This document shows, piece after piece, positions 36,720 to 45,888 of a stretch of 64,000 nt of DNA (position 1 is the stretch's first letter; the number at the start of each line of letters is the position of its first letter). This DNA comes from JABWBD01 sp040768665 (GTDB taxonomy: Bacteria; Planctomycetota; Planctomycetia; Pirellulales; Thermoguttaceae): the NCBI GenBank assembly GCA_040768665.1, contig JAXGMN010000008.1, forward strand, positions 124,001-188,000. The letters run 5' to 3'. The notes under the pieces are model-generated. The model made no database searches. It was not told the DNA's origin and saw only the letters and a program-made list of their open reading frames with translations. A program made the position numbers and the translations under genes.

Positions 36720-38417
36720 ATGGCAAAGTCGCAGAACCGCGGTTACGCGATCGGTGTTGATTTCGGAACCAACAGCGTGCGGGCACTGGTCGTCGACGTT
36801 TCCGACGGCAGCGAGGTGGCCGGCCATGTTTACAATTACCCCAGCGGCGAGCAGGGCATCCTGCTCGACGCGAAGGATCCCAACCTCGCCCGTCAAAACC
36901 CGGCCGACTATATCGAAGGCTTCGTCCAATCGATCCGAGGAGCGGTCAAGGCAGCGAAGAAACAGACCGGTTTCGCTCCCGATCGCGTGGTCGGCATCGG
37001 CATCGACGCCACCGGCTCCACTCCGCTGCCGGTCGACCGCGAAGGCAACCCGCTTGCCGCCGATCCCAAGTTCAACAGCGACCTGGCCGCCTACGCCTGG
37101 CTTTGGAAAGACCACACCTCCTATGCCGAGGCGGCCGAGATCACCGAAAAGGCCCGGCAGAGCGGCACGGGCTACCTGGCCAAGTGCGGCGGCACGTACA
37201 GCTCCGAATGGTTCTGGTCCAAGATCCTCCACTGCAAGCGAACGAGCCCCAAGGCGTTCCGCGCGGCCTGGTCCTGGGTCGAGCAGTCGGACTTCGTGCC
37301 CGCCTACGTCACCGGCAACAGCCGCCCGGAAACGATGCCGCGGTGCATCTGCGCGGCGGGCCACAAGGGGATGTACCACGAAGCATGGGGCGGTCTGCCG
37401 AGCGAAGAGTTCCTGGCCTCGATCGATCCCGACCTGGTGGCGGTGCGGCAGCGGTTTCGAGCGCCCGCGGCTTGCGCCGATCAGAAAGCCGGCGGGCTTA
37501 CCGCGGAGCTGGCCAAAAAGATCGGGCTGCCGCCGGGCACTCCGGTGGCCGTTGGCACGATCGACGCCCATGCCGGGGCCGTCGGAGCCGGGATCAAGCC
37601 TGGCACCCTGGTCAAGATCATTGGCACCAGTACCTGCGACATGATGGTCGTTCCGATGGACCAGGACCTGGCCGACGTGCCCGGACTGTGCGGGATCGTG
37701 CCCGGTTCCATCGTGCCGGGCATGTACGGATTGGAAGCGGGGCAATCGGCGGTCGGCGACATCTTCAACTGGTTCGTCCAGAGCCTCACGCCGTCGAAGT
37801 ACACCGCTAAGGGCGACCCGCACGCGAACCTCACCCGCGAAGCCGAGCAAATCCGCCCCGGCGAGAGCGGGCTGCTGGCCCTCGACTGGAACAACGGCAA
37901 CCGCACGGTGCTCGTCGACCCGCTGCTGAGCGGCCTGCTTGTCGGCCAGACTCTCCACACAACTGCGCCGGAGATCTACCGGGCTCTGATCGAAGCGACT
38001 GCCTTCGGGGCCCTGGCGATCATCCGGAGGCTGGAAGAGTACGGCATTGCAGTGAAGGAAGTCGTCAACTGCGGCGGCATCGCCGAGAAAAACCCGTTCG
38101 TGATGCAAATCTACGCCGACGTCTGCAACCGGCCGATGAAGATCAGCCGCTCGGCCCAGACCTGCGCGCTGGGGGCGGCGATCTTCGGCGCGGTGGTCGG
38201 CGGGGCGTACAAGTCGACGGAACAGGCCCAGCGCCGGATGACGGGCGTGAGCGGCACCGTCTACCGCCCCCGCAAAGCCGCCGCCGAAATCTACTCCCGG
38301 CTTGACGAATTGTATCGCATGCTCCACGATGCGTTCGGGATGATCGGCTCGCGGCAGAGCGTCTATCCCGTGATGAAAGAGCTGATCGCCATTCGCGATC
38401 AGGTCCGCCGAGGTTGA
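36720..38417 (+). CDS. araB: Ribulokinase
   Basis: FGGY-family carbohydrate kinase with the AraB pattern: GYAIGVDFGTNSVRALVVDV phosphate-binding start, GIGIDATGSTPLPVD, WKDHTSYAEA, GTYSSEWFWSKILH, then the second ATPase half GTIDAHAGAVGAG, LVKIIGTSTCDMMV and NCGGIAEKNPFVMQI. It phosphorylates L-ribulose in arabinose use. The ATG at 36720 is chosen over 36693 because the latter overlaps the previous stop and adds nine unmatched residues, while AAAGGA precedes 36720. About 565 residues is the family length. The neighbouring broken GH127 arabinofuranosidase fits an arabinose theme, though araA/araD are not in the window. Confidence 0.9.
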   Translation: MAKSQNRGYAIGVDFGTNSVRALVVDVSDGSEVAGHVYNYPSGEQGILLDAKDPNLARQNPADYIEGFVQSIRGAVKAAKKQTGFAPDRVVGIGIDATGSTPLPVDREGNPLAADPKFNSDLAAYAWLWKDHTSYAEAAEITEKARQSGTGYLAKCGGTYSSEWFWSKILHCKRTSPKAFRAAWSWVEQSDFVPAYVTGNSRPETMPRCICAAGHKGMYHEAWGGLPSEEFLASIDPDLVAVRQRFRAPAACADQKAGGLTAELAKKIGLPPGTPVAVGTIDAHAGAVGAGIKPGTLVKIIGTSTCDMMVVPMDQDLADVPGLCGIVPGSIVPGMYGLEAGQSAVGDIFNWFVQSLTPSKYTAKGDPHANLTREAEQIRPGESGLLALDWNNGNRTVLVDPLLSGLLVGQTLHTTAPEIYRALIEATAFGALAIIRRLEEYGIAVKEVVNCGGIAEKNPFVMQIYADVCNRPMKISRSAQTCALGAAIFGAVVGGAYKSTEQAQRRMTGVSGTVYRPRKAAAEIYSRLDELYRMLHDAFGMIGSRQSVYPVMKELIAIRDQVRRG

Positions 38418-38440
38418 CCAAGAGCCGTCGAGCACCGCGG

Positions 38441-38965
38441 TCAAGCGACGCGCTCTGCGAGGAAATCGTCGATCGGTCGGGCGAGCCGCCGGAAGTCGAC
38501 CGTAGGCATGGCCACCGTGTCCCAGCTTGGCGAGATCAGGTGGGCCCAGCCGGCATAGTCGGTCAGCGAAATGCCGACGAAGCCGTAGAGAGCGCCTCGG
38601 CACTCGAAGAGCTGGTCGGGCGGCAGCGGGGCACGATCTCCCACGATGTTGTAGGCGAAGACGAACAGGCCGCGGAAGCTCTCGCCGAAAAGGGATTCCC
38701 ACCGGGCGAGGCTCCGCAGGTCGTCCTGGGTCGACCAGTTTTTCCAGTACTGCTTCTGCTCCTCGCCCGCCGGAAATCGCCGGCCTTTAACATCGACCAG
38801 CCAGCTCCACGGGCCGGGCGCGGCAACGATGAAATCCAGACTCTTGATCGATTCGCCGTTGGCCATAAGGCTGCGGCGGGCTTCATCCACCGCGACGTAC
38901 GGCACCCGGCGGCTGCGGAGGTACTCCTCGAAGGCCGACTCGTAGTGGTTGTCGCGGTTGGCCAT
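38441..38965 (-). CDS. HYE-type PD-(D/E)XK nuclease-like protein
   Basis: 174 residues, beginning MANRDNHYESAFEEYL with the HYE signature I associate with a small family common in planctomycetes. RVPYVAVDEARRSL is followed by SLDFIVAAPG (Asp 44) and WLVDVKGRRFP (Asp 58, Lys 60), the D...D-x-K core of a PD-(D/E)XK nuclease. The second half (PPDQLFECRGALYGFVGISL) is an alpha/beta tail. No partner is visible; it is convergent with ribulokinase and 10 bp after hisS, so it may share the hisS transcript. Function unknown. Confidence 0.6.
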   Translation of the reverse strand: MANRDNHYESAFEEYLRSRRVPYVAVDEARRSLMANGESIKSLDFIVAAPGPWSWLVDVKGRRFPAGEEQKQYWKNWSTQDDLRSLARWESLFGESFRGLFVFAYNIVGDRAPLPPDQLFECRGALYGFVGISLTDYAGWAHLISPSWDTVAMPTVDFRRLARPIDDFLAERVA

Positions 38966-38975
38966 GTGAGCGAGC

Positions 38976-40310
38976 TCAAGGACCTAATATCTTCCGGATG
39001 GCAGCCACGATGCTCTTCGCTTCAGGATCCAACGGAACGTCTTGCTGTCTGGCGGCAGCCAGATCTTTGACCTGGCAAGCGCCGGCGGCGAATTCGTTTT
39101 CCCCGGCAATGACGGCCACGCGGAACCCGCGGCGATCGGCGTATTTCAGTTGCTGGCCCAGCTTCTTGGCTTCGGGAAATACCTCGACGCCGATGCCCGC
39201 GGCACGGATCGCAGCCGCAATCCGCAGATAATCGTGCAGGCGGTTCTCGTCGAAGTAAGGGATGAATACGGGAGCCGGCGTGGCTACCTTCTCGATCATT
39301 TTCAGCTCATCCATTGCCGCCAGCAGCCGATCCAAACCGAGCGAGGCGCCAATGCCCGGCAATTCCTGGTTCGTATACAACTCCGCCAGATTGTCGTATC
39401 GTCCGCCGGAGCAGACGCTGCCGATGCCGGGAAGTGCATCGAGAAACGTCTCCAGGATGGTGCCGGTGTAGTAGTCGAGCCCTCGCGCGATGGAAACGTC
39501 GAGTTTCACTCGCGACGGGTCGACGCCCGCGGCCTGGACGGCCGCCAGTATGCAACGGAGCCTGGCCAGACCGGTCTCGCCCGTGGCGCTGCCGGTCACC
39601 AATGGTTCGAGTTGCCTGAGGACGTCGTCGTTGGAGCCCGCGATTTCCGCCAAGCGCAGCACCTCGCGGGCCTGGGCTTCCGTTGCCTGCGCCGTCGAGG
39701 CCATTTCGGCGCCTACCGCTTCGGGGCCGATCTTCTTGAGTTTGTCCAGGGCCCGAAGGATGGGAACGGCCCGGTCGGCGAGATCCAGCCGCTCCAACAG
39801 CCCGGTCAGGATCATTCGGTTGTTGAGCCGGATCGAGAATTGATCGAACCCGATGGCCTGGAACAGGTCATGGACGACCAGGACCGTCTCGATATCGGCA
39901 GCGGCGGAGCGGGTACCGATCGTGTCGAAGTCGCACTGCATGAATTCGCGGTAACGACCGCGTTGGGTGTTTTCGCCTCGCCATACAGTCGCGATGTGAT
40001 ACCGTTTCAGCGGCGTTCCCAGCTCTCCGATGTGCTGAGCGGCGAAGCGGGCCAGGGGAACGGTCAGGTCGAACCGCAGACCGACCCATCGATCGCCGTG
40101 GTCCTGGAATTTATAGAGTTGCTTGTCGGTTTCCTCGCTTCCCTTCCCGGCGAGGATCTCCAGGTACTCGAGGGCAGGCGTATCGATGGGGCTGAAACCG
40201 TAGGAGCGGTACACCTTGCGAGCGGTGTCGATAAGCCGCTCGCGCGGGATCATGGCGTCGGGCAGGTAATCGCGAAAGCCCTTCAGGGTGCGGGGTTGGA
40301 TGCGCGGCAT
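38976..40310 (-). CDS. hisS: Histidyl-tRNA synthetase
   Basis: Class II aminoacyl-tRNA synthetase. MPRIQPRTLKGFRDYLP start, motif 1 region around SPIDTPALEYLE, motif 2 RGENTQRGRYREFMQCDFDT, the His-specific IARGLDYYTGTILE and SVCSGGRYDNLAELY, motif 3 GIGASLGLDRLLA, and a C-terminal anticodon-binding domain (APVFIPYFDENRLHDYL). 444 residues is typical. The ATG at 40310 is used; the longer start is TTG. A 98-bp palindromic repeat lies 20 bp upstream of the start, within the probable 5' leader. Confidence 0.96.
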   Translation of the reverse strand: MPRIQPRTLKGFRDYLPDAMIPRERLIDTARKVYRSYGFSPIDTPALEYLEILAGKGSEETDKQLYKFQDHGDRWVGLRFDLTVPLARFAAQHIGELGTPLKRYHIATVWRGENTQRGRYREFMQCDFDTIGTRSAAADIETVLVVHDLFQAIGFDQFSIRLNNRMILTGLLERLDLADRAVPILRALDKLKKIGPEAVGAEMASTAQATEAQAREVLRLAEIAGSNDDVLRQLEPLVTGSATGETGLARLRCILAAVQAAGVDPSRVKLDVSIARGLDYYTGTILETFLDALPGIGSVCSGGRYDNLAELYTNQELPGIGASLGLDRLLAAMDELKMIEKVATPAPVFIPYFDENRLHDYLRIAAAIRAAGIGVEVFPEAKKLGQQLKYADRRGFRVAVIAGENEFAAGACQVKDLAAARQQDVPLDPEAKSIVAAIRKILGP

Positions 40311-40330
40311 GGATCGATTCAAATTGCTTG

Positions 40331-40428
40331 GAGCCTATCCCAAAACCCTCGGGGACTGGCTTATTTGTGGAGTCTTCGGAGTAAAATGTGCCTGTCCCCT
40401 TCTTCTCTCGCGGTTCTGGGATGGGCTC
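40331..40428. repeat. Dispersed palindromic repeat, copy 2
   Basis: 98-bp copy in the opposite orientation to copies 1 and 3, beginning GAGCCTATCCCAAAAC and ending in a diverged GGTTCTGGGATGGGCTC. The inner stem GGGGACTGGC ... GTGCCTGTCCCC is kept. It sits between hisS and the YkgJ-like gene. Confidence 0.9.
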
Positions 40429-40438
40429 TTGGTCGGCT

Positions 40439-40915
40439 TCAGCCGAAATGGAGAACTTTAAGTGGATCGGGCTTCGGACCGCGCAAACCGCGGCCTTTGC
40501 GAGGGCCAAGCACCGCCTCGGCGTACTCCTCGACCTGTTCGGCGGTCTCGAAATACTGGTCGTAGACCCAGTCGTCCTCGTATTCGCATTTGTCGGTGGT
40601 ATAGTCGCGGCAGATCTGCGGCCGGGTCTCGTAAATGCCGCAGAGATTGTCGTCGCGGAGGTGCTTGCAACGCGTGTGGACCAGAAGGTACCAGGAGTCG
40701 TCTTCCACGAAGACGGTCGCCCGGTCGTGCAACAGGTACCAGCGGATGTACTCAAAATCGGCCCAGTCGGTGGGCGTGTCGATCGGCAGGGCGAAGTACC
40801 GGCAGCACTTCGCCGTGCAGAACGAGCACAGGTTTTCGCCTGCCTTGAGATCTTCCCGGTGGGGCTTGGTCCGCGTCTTCGGGGAAGTCGTGTTTGGTTC
40901 CGTCGCAGTGGCCAT
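40439..40915 (-). CDS. YkgJ-type cysteine-cluster protein
   Basis: About 158 residues from the ATG at 40915; a longer frame adds an unlikely Arg-rich leader. Cysteines are arranged as CSFCTAKCCRYFALP, then CKHLRDDNLCGIYETRPQIC and TTDKCEYEDDW, the pattern of YkgJ-family proteins that are thought to bind an iron-sulfur or zinc cluster. The C-terminal 40 residues are acidic then basic and variable. Substrate or partner unknown. Same strand as hisS, 128 bp apart with the palindromic repeat between. Confidence 0.8.
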   Translation of the reverse strand: MATATEPNTTSPKTRTKPHREDLKAGENLCSFCTAKCCRYFALPIDTPTDWADFEYIRWYLLHDRATVFVEDDSWYLLVHTRCKHLRDDNLCGIYETRPQICRDYTTDKCEYEDDWVYDQYFETAEQVEEYAEAVLGPRKGRGLRGPKPDPLKVLHFG

Positions 40916-41412
40916 CCGGGCCCTCCAGGAATCAACTTGGCGAAGGTAGCAGCAGCGAAGCCGCCGGGCTGGCAACCAGCCGCCTAGTAGAGTACCAGAA
41001 CGGCCCGGAAAAAGCCAGCGGGTGGGGTGTTCCGCCCCTGCCTTTCACGATTTCCCTTGCTGAATGCTCGGCCGCGCTGTTATCCTCTCGCTGGTGTCAA
41101 CATCCCGACTTAGAGCCCCAAAACCGGAGCCGAGGGGACAGGCACATTTTGCTCCGAAGACTCCGCAAAATGAGCCAGCCCCCAGCGGTTTTGGGATAGG
41201 CTCATACCAGACGTGGACGATCCTCATGGCCGCGCCCGAGAAAAAACCGAAACCCCAGTCCGCCGCCGCGGCTAACCGGCGACTCCGGTTCGACGCTGCG
41301 CACCGTAGTCCGCCGCGGCCGTGGGGGAGGCTCTGGGGAAAAGGAGATCGTCGCGAGCGGTAAAGGTTCGCGCGAGTGCCGAGGGGGCGGCGGACTAAGC
41401 CATTGCTGCCGC
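40916..41412. other. Intergenic region with repeat copy 3
   Basis: Short open frames are low in family-like content. The only recognisable item is the palindromic repeat at 41113-41203. A 45-codon plus-strand frame at 41227 (MAAPEKKPKPQSAAAANRRL) has no support beyond being open. Confidence 0.4.
41113..41203. repeat. Dispersed palindromic repeat, copy 3
   Basis: 91-bp copy in the same orientation as copy 1, ending GGTTTTGGGATAGGCTC, with the inner stem around CTCCGAAGACTCC conserved. Confidence 0.9.
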
Positions 41413-41835
41413 TCAGCGATTCGTCGCCGGAGCGACTTTGAGTCGATTTGCCACGCGAGTGACCCCGACGGTGTCTTCCGCGAGTCGGCTTGCCTTGGCC
41501 TTGGCGTCTTCGCTCTTGACAACGCCCTCGATCACCGCAGCGCCATCGTCCTCGACATCGATCGAAAGCTCGGCATCACCGAGATCTTTGTCCCAATGCA
41601 AACGGGCATACACTCGAGCTTCCACGCTCATCCGGTCGACTGCTCTTTTGGCCCTGGCAAACCCGGCTCGCAAGTCCTCGGCCAGTTCACCGGTCTGCTC
41701 ACGCAACTGCCCGACGGTGCGGTCCAACGTTTCGCCGATTCTCTCGCCAAGTCCGTCCTGAGACCAAGCTCCGGATACGGCAAAGATGGCGGCTGCTGAA
41801 ACTCCACAGATCAAAAGGTATCGTGCGGTTCTCAT
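41413..41835 (-). CDS. Exported BON-domain protein
   Basis: About 140 residues from the ATG at 41835, which begins a signal peptide (MRTARYLLICGVSAAAIFAV). A helical linker (ETLDRTVGQLREQTGELAED) leads to a BON domain: VEARVYARLHWDKDLGDAEL, DDGAAVIEGVVKSEDAKAKA and the closing VGVTRVANRLKV. BON domains bind phospholipid or envelope partners and often respond to osmotic stress. The longer frame to 41976 has no signal peptide and is rejected. No operon partner. Confidence 0.75.
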   Translation of the reverse strand: MRTARYLLICGVSAAAIFAVSGAWSQDGLGERIGETLDRTVGQLREQTGELAEDLRAGFARAKRAVDRMSVEARVYARLHWDKDLGDAELSIDVEDDGAAVIEGVVKSEDAKAKASRLAEDTVGVTRVANRLKVAPATNR

Positions 41836-42148
41836 CGTCTCTTGTCTCCCATGGATAGTCATTGGGACCGGCAACTGGTGGGAGGGAATGCAAACCTCAT
41901 ACCAAGGAAAGCAACAAGCACCCGTTGGTTTTCCGTCACCCAAAGCTGCCCGATTGTGCGACGAGTTGTCCGGCATGACGCAATAAAGGGCGACAGAATG
42001 TCACGGAGGTTCCTCGATTGTTTGCGAGCTTGCTGGCGTGACACCACCTCCACCAGATAGCTATACTGGCGCAGAATCGAGGAATAATGAACGGCAGGAT
42101 TTCGGAAGTACCGGCAACCCGTTGACAATTGAGAAGAAAGGACCACAG

Positions 42149-43921
42149 ATGCCGTGCCGACTTTGTTGTTTCGGGGCAATCGTACTTCTATTGGCGGGAA
42201 GTGTTTTCGCCGCCGACAAGCCGAATATCCTCTTTATCCTCACCGACGACCAGGGCTGGTGGGACGTGGGCATGCGAGGCAACAAGGACATCGATACGCC
42301 TGTCATGGACCGGTTGGCGCAGGAGGGGGTCGATTTCAAGCGATTCTATGCGGCACCGGTGTGCGCTCCGACTCGCGCGGGGTTGATGACCGGCCGCTAC
42401 TGCTTCCGCACGGGGCTGTACAACACGCGTTTCGGCGGGGATTCGCTCGGACTTGGCGAAGTCACGATCGCGGAGGTGCTTAAGAGGGCGGGTTACCGCA
42501 CCGGCTGCTTCGGCAAGTGGCATTTGGGCAAGTACGCTCCCTATCAGCCGCAGAACCGCGGGTTCGATGAGTTCCTGGGGCATTACCACGGACACATCGA
42601 CGAATACGACTATCCGGACCAGATCTTCCACAACGGGAAGCCGGTTGAGGCACGCCGTTACGTCACCGACCTTTTCACCGATGCGGCAATCGAGTTCGTC
42701 GAAACGAGCGGCGATCGACCCTGGTTCTGTTACCTGGCGTATAACGCACCGCATTCGCCGCATGTCGTGGGCACCAGCCACGACGGCCAGCCTCGCGGCG
42801 ACGCTCATATCACCAAGTATCTCGAACGGGGGCTGGAGCTTCGCGAGGCCCGCATCTACGCGATGATCGACATCCTCGATCAGAATCTCGGGCGGCTGCT
42901 CGATAGGCTGGACGAATGGAAGCTCACCGACAACACGGTTGTGCTGTTCATGACCGACAACGGCGGGGTGAGCAGCCATTACAACGCCGGCCTCAAGGGT
43001 CGGAAAGGATCGATCTACGAAGGAGGCGTCCGCGTGCCGCTGTTCGTCCGCTGGCCGGGACGCTTTCCCGCCGGAGCCCATGTCGAAGCGCAGTGCTCGC
43101 ACGTCGATCTTTTCCCCACGTTTTGCGAATTGGCCGGCGTGCCGCTACCGGAGAATCGCAGAATCGACGGCAAGAGTCTTCTGCCACTGTTGGAGGCCGG
43201 CAGCGGACAACGACACCATGAGTATGTTTACCACGCCTGGGACCGTTATTTCCCGAATCCGGACAGCCGCTGGGCGATTTCCGAACAGCGATGGAAGCTG
43301 TGCTGCCAGGTCGGCACCGGCAAGAAGGCCACGGAGAAGAACTGGCAGCTTTTCGACCTCGAGAACGATTTCGGTGAGACAGCCAACGCGATCGGCGACC
43401 ACCCGGAGATTGCAGGTCGGCTTCGGAGAGAATTCCTTCGATGGTTCGGCGAGGTGACGGCGGGAGTGGAGTACCGACCGGTGCCGATCCCGGTGGGTCA
43501 CCCCGACGAGCCGGCGGTGGAGATTCAGCCGAGTTGGGCGAAGTGGCAGGGCCCGAACATCGAGTATGTATTCCGCGGCTACGACTGGGACACGATCGAG
43601 GGCTGGAAGGATCCGGGCGAACACGCGGCATGGAAGCTCGACGTATTGCGGGGCGGCCGGTACGAGATGGCAATCCGCTATGGCCGATCGGCTCGCGGCG
43701 GCGGGACGCTGAGGATCAGCGTCGGCGGCGAGTCGGTCGAATGCAGTCCGCCGCCCACGCCGACCGCCGATGTTTTCGAGCGGCTTCACTTGGGAACGCT
43801 GAGGCTGGATAAGGGGCCGGCCATCCTGAAGGCCGAGGTGGTGAAAGCTCATGGCAGTGAGCTGATGAGACTGAACGCAGTGTTTCTGCGGCACGTCGAC
43901 GCCAATGGCGACGCGCCGTGA
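42149..43921 (+). CDS. Secreted formylglycine-dependent sulfatase
   Basis: The ATG at 42149 follows AGAAAGGA and begins a signal peptide (MPCRLCCFGAIVLLLAG). Then comes the sulfatase start KPNILFILTDDQG (Asp 33, Asp 34 metal ligands) and the formylglycine signature CAPTRAGLMTGRY with Cys 72 to be oxidised. GKWHLGKYAPYQPQNRGFDE, FMTDNGGVSSHYNAGLKGRK and a SHVDLFPTFCELAG block complete the arylsulfatase fold. From about 470 an extra beta-rich domain (YEMAIRYGRSARGGGTLRIS) of the kind that binds carbohydrate is fused. Such enzymes remove sulfate from algal polysaccharides. The sulfatase-maturing enzyme is not in the window. Confidence 0.93.
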   Translation: MPCRLCCFGAIVLLLAGSVFAADKPNILFILTDDQGWWDVGMRGNKDIDTPVMDRLAQEGVDFKRFYAAPVCAPTRAGLMTGRYCFRTGLYNTRFGGDSLGLGEVTIAEVLKRAGYRTGCFGKWHLGKYAPYQPQNRGFDEFLGHYHGHIDEYDYPDQIFHNGKPVEARRYVTDLFTDAAIEFVETSGDRPWFCYLAYNAPHSPHVVGTSHDGQPRGDAHITKYLERGLELREARIYAMIDILDQNLGRLLDRLDEWKLTDNTVVLFMTDNGGVSSHYNAGLKGRKGSIYEGGVRVPLFVRWPGRFPAGAHVEAQCSHVDLFPTFCELAGVPLPENRRIDGKSLLPLLEAGSGQRHHEYVYHAWDRYFPNPDSRWAISEQRWKLCCQVGTGKKATEKNWQLFDLENDFGETANAIGDHPEIAGRLRREFLRWFGEVTAGVEYRPVPIPVGHPDEPAVEIQPSWAKWQGPNIEYVFRGYDWDTIEGWKDPGEHAAWKLDVLRGGRYEMAIRYGRSARGGGTLRISVGGESVECSPPPTPTADVFERLHLGTLRLDKGPAILKAEVVKAHGSELMRLNAVFLRHVDANGDAP

Positions 43922-44530
43922 CGAAGTTTTTCTGCGGCGCGCCGGGTTGTTGGCCCAACTTTCCGGCATCGCAATCTCGATCGCCCACTTGACGCAACTC
44001 TCCGGTCCTAAAACACTTAGTGCCGATAGCGTCATCCAAAGTGGCGCTGCCCAATGAGAGGCCGCTGATGAAATCGAATACCTTCAAGTGCTGGACATCG
44101 GCCACTTGAACGCCGACGGCTGGATGGATCTCGTTACGGGCGGCACGGATACCTGCGGCGAGTGCCACAAGGACAGCGGGTCCAGACTTGTTTGCCGGGA
44201 ATGTTTCTTGCTCCTCTCGCTGTACAATCGCACCCTTTATCTCAAGGCATGGCACCGTGCGATCGTGACCGCCGCCGGGAACTAGTGCGAGACGTGCGGC
44301 CTCTCCGCCATTCCTGACTCCGGGGAGCAATACTTGCGAATCGTCAAACCGAACGGCCAAAGTTCAAGAAGCCCCCCGTCTGCGAGGTGAAGGGGTGCCC
44401 GATCTTCGCGGTTGGGTAAGGTTTTCGGAAGCCTGGACGATGTTGGAAGCACCAATAGGGGGTGGGTGTTGCTGGATGCTAGCAGAGGCCAGATAATGAC
44501 TTCGATCTGGGGAGAAGTCAGGAGGCGCGG
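43922..44530. other. Intergenic region with possible FG-GAP remnant
   Basis: No convincing gene. A short plus-strand stretch at 44088-44150 reads LDIGHLNADGWMDLVTGG, like one calcium-binding FG-GAP/VCBS blade, suggesting the relic of a surface protein gene. The rest shows nothing. Confidence 0.4.
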
Positions 44531-45232
44531 ATGAGCGACGACCTGTTGGACGGGTTCAAGGGACGGTTTGGAACCGTGTTGATCGATCCTCCGTGGCGAT
44601 TCGACAACCGGACTGGAAAGGTCGCCCCGGAACACAAGCGGCTCAAGCGCTACCGGACGATGAGCTTCGACGAGATTGCCGCTCTACCGGTCGGGGAGTT
44701 TACGCTCCCGAAATCCCATCTCTACATGTGGTGTCCGAACGCCCTCTTGATGGAGGGGTTGTCGATCATGAAGGCATGGGGATTCAAGTACAAAACAAAC
44801 ATTGTCTGGTTCAAAGTCCGCAAGGACGGAGGACCGGATGGAAGAGGTGTTGGATTCTACTTCCGGAACGTCACCGAGCTCATTCTGTTCGGCGTGAGAG
44901 GAAGCCTGCGGACCCTTCAGCCAGGCCGACGTCAGACGAACATCATCCAGACGCGGAAGCAGGAGCACTCACGCAAGCCGGATGAACTCTACGAGATCAT
45001 CGAGGCGTGCAGCCCCGGTCCATACCTGGAAATGTTCGCAAGAGAGCGACGTGAGGGATGGATATCCTGGGGCGATGAGGTGGATACATACTTGAAAACC
45101 CGCCCCATCTATCCTCCTTACACAGGCCCGGTAAACGGATCGGCTAAGAATGGGGGTCGTAGCAATTCAGTCCCAGCCCTATCAACAGCAGCGGGCATCC
45201 GCTCGCGCCGCCGCCGTCAACCTTCGGAATGA
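44531..45232 (+). CDS. MT-A70-family DNA adenine methyltransferase
   Basis: 233 residues. VLIDPPWRFDNRTGK carries the DPPW catalytic motif (residues 19-22); FTLPKSHLYMWCPNALLMEG, FKYKTNIVWFKVRKDGG, RNVTELILFGVRG and RKPDELYEIIEACSPGPYLE (SAM-binding region) follow as in MT-A70 enzymes. These methylate adenine N6 in DNA or RNA. The gene is convergent with a BglII/BstYI-type restriction gene and overlaps it by 89 bp at the 3' ends, so it is probably the protecting methylase of that system. The last 25 residues beyond the motif core lie in the overlap and are basic. Confidence 0.88.
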   Translation: MSDDLLDGFKGRFGTVLIDPPWRFDNRTGKVAPEHKRLKRYRTMSFDEIAALPVGEFTLPKSHLYMWCPNALLMEGLSIMKAWGFKYKTNIVWFKVRKDGGPDGRGVGFYFRNVTELILFGVRGSLRTLQPGRRQTNIIQTRKQEHSRKPDELYEIIEACSPGPYLEMFARERREGWISWGDEVDTYLKTRPIYPPYTGPVNGSAKNGGRSNSVPALSTAAGIRSRRRRQPSE

Positions 45233-45839
45233 GTTTATCCCAGTGGGTCGTTGCGGAGCCATAAGACTGACCCTTTCCCAATTCATCGAACACCTGCTGA
45301 AGCTCCGTCAGTCGGGTGATGATGACGCCGACTGATAGGACATTGAGCTGTCGCAGGAGACGGAAGTTGTTCAAGTCCCGGTCGTAAAACGGGTCCTTGT
45401 TGTTCCACTCGACCTCGACGCCCACACCTCGCGGTTGATGGGACAGTTGCTTGAAGTTGTCGATCTTGTGGGTCGGGATCGGAACCGGATTACCATCTAC
45501 TTCGATCTTGATGTCGAATTTTTTCTCGGACCACCCGCGTCCCTGGATGGGGCCAATCGGCTGGATGATCGAGTGCTGATGCTTGGTCGTTCTCTTGCTC
45601 TTGTTTTCCAAGTACTTAGGATCAATGCCCGAGAGGAAGCCGTCGAGCACGAATGATACCGGAGACCGGCCTCCGCCTTGCTCCAGGATGTAACTCTTCT
45701 TGAGGGTGAACGCCTTGAGGCAGTCGAGTATGTCTTTGAATTGCTCAGGAAAGTCTGCGGCAAGAATTGCGCATGCGTGCTCCCGTTCGGTGATCGTATA
45801 TCTCTTGTGAAGGCTTTGCGGAATCAGTTCTAAGCCCAT
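45144..45839 (-). CDS. BglII/BstYI-family type II restriction endonuclease
   Basis: 231 residues. The block PTHKIDNFKQLSHQPRGVG then VEVEWNNKDPFYDRDLNNFR and LNVLSVGVIITRLTELQ is the signature of the BglII/BstYI restriction enzyme family. Known members cut AGATCT or RGATCY; the specificity here cannot be read from sequence. Candidate active-site acids are Asp 126, Glu 142 and Glu 144. It lies 49 bp downstream of the PD-(D/E)XK-like gene on the same strand and overlaps the convergent methyltransferase. Confidence 0.82.
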   Translation of the reverse strand: MGLELIPQSLHKRYTITEREHACAILAADFPEQFKDILDCLKAFTLKKSYILEQGGGRSPVSFVLDGFLSGIDPKYLENKSKRTTKHQHSIIQPIGPIQGRGWSEKKFDIKIEVDGNPVPIPTHKIDNFKQLSHQPRGVGVEVEWNNKDPFYDRDLNNFRLLRQLNVLSVGVIITRLTELQQVFDELGKGQSYGSATTHWDKLIPKVDGGGASGCPLLLIGLGLNCYDPHS

Positions 45840-45888
45840 TGTGCTTTCCTTTGCGCCATTCTGTGGGTTAATTCCATTTCAACTCCAT

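Noticed and set aside
36126..38702. 858-codon minus-strand frame opposite the ceramidase-like and ribulokinase genes
   Set aside because: It covers three real genes of the other strand and shows no family pattern.
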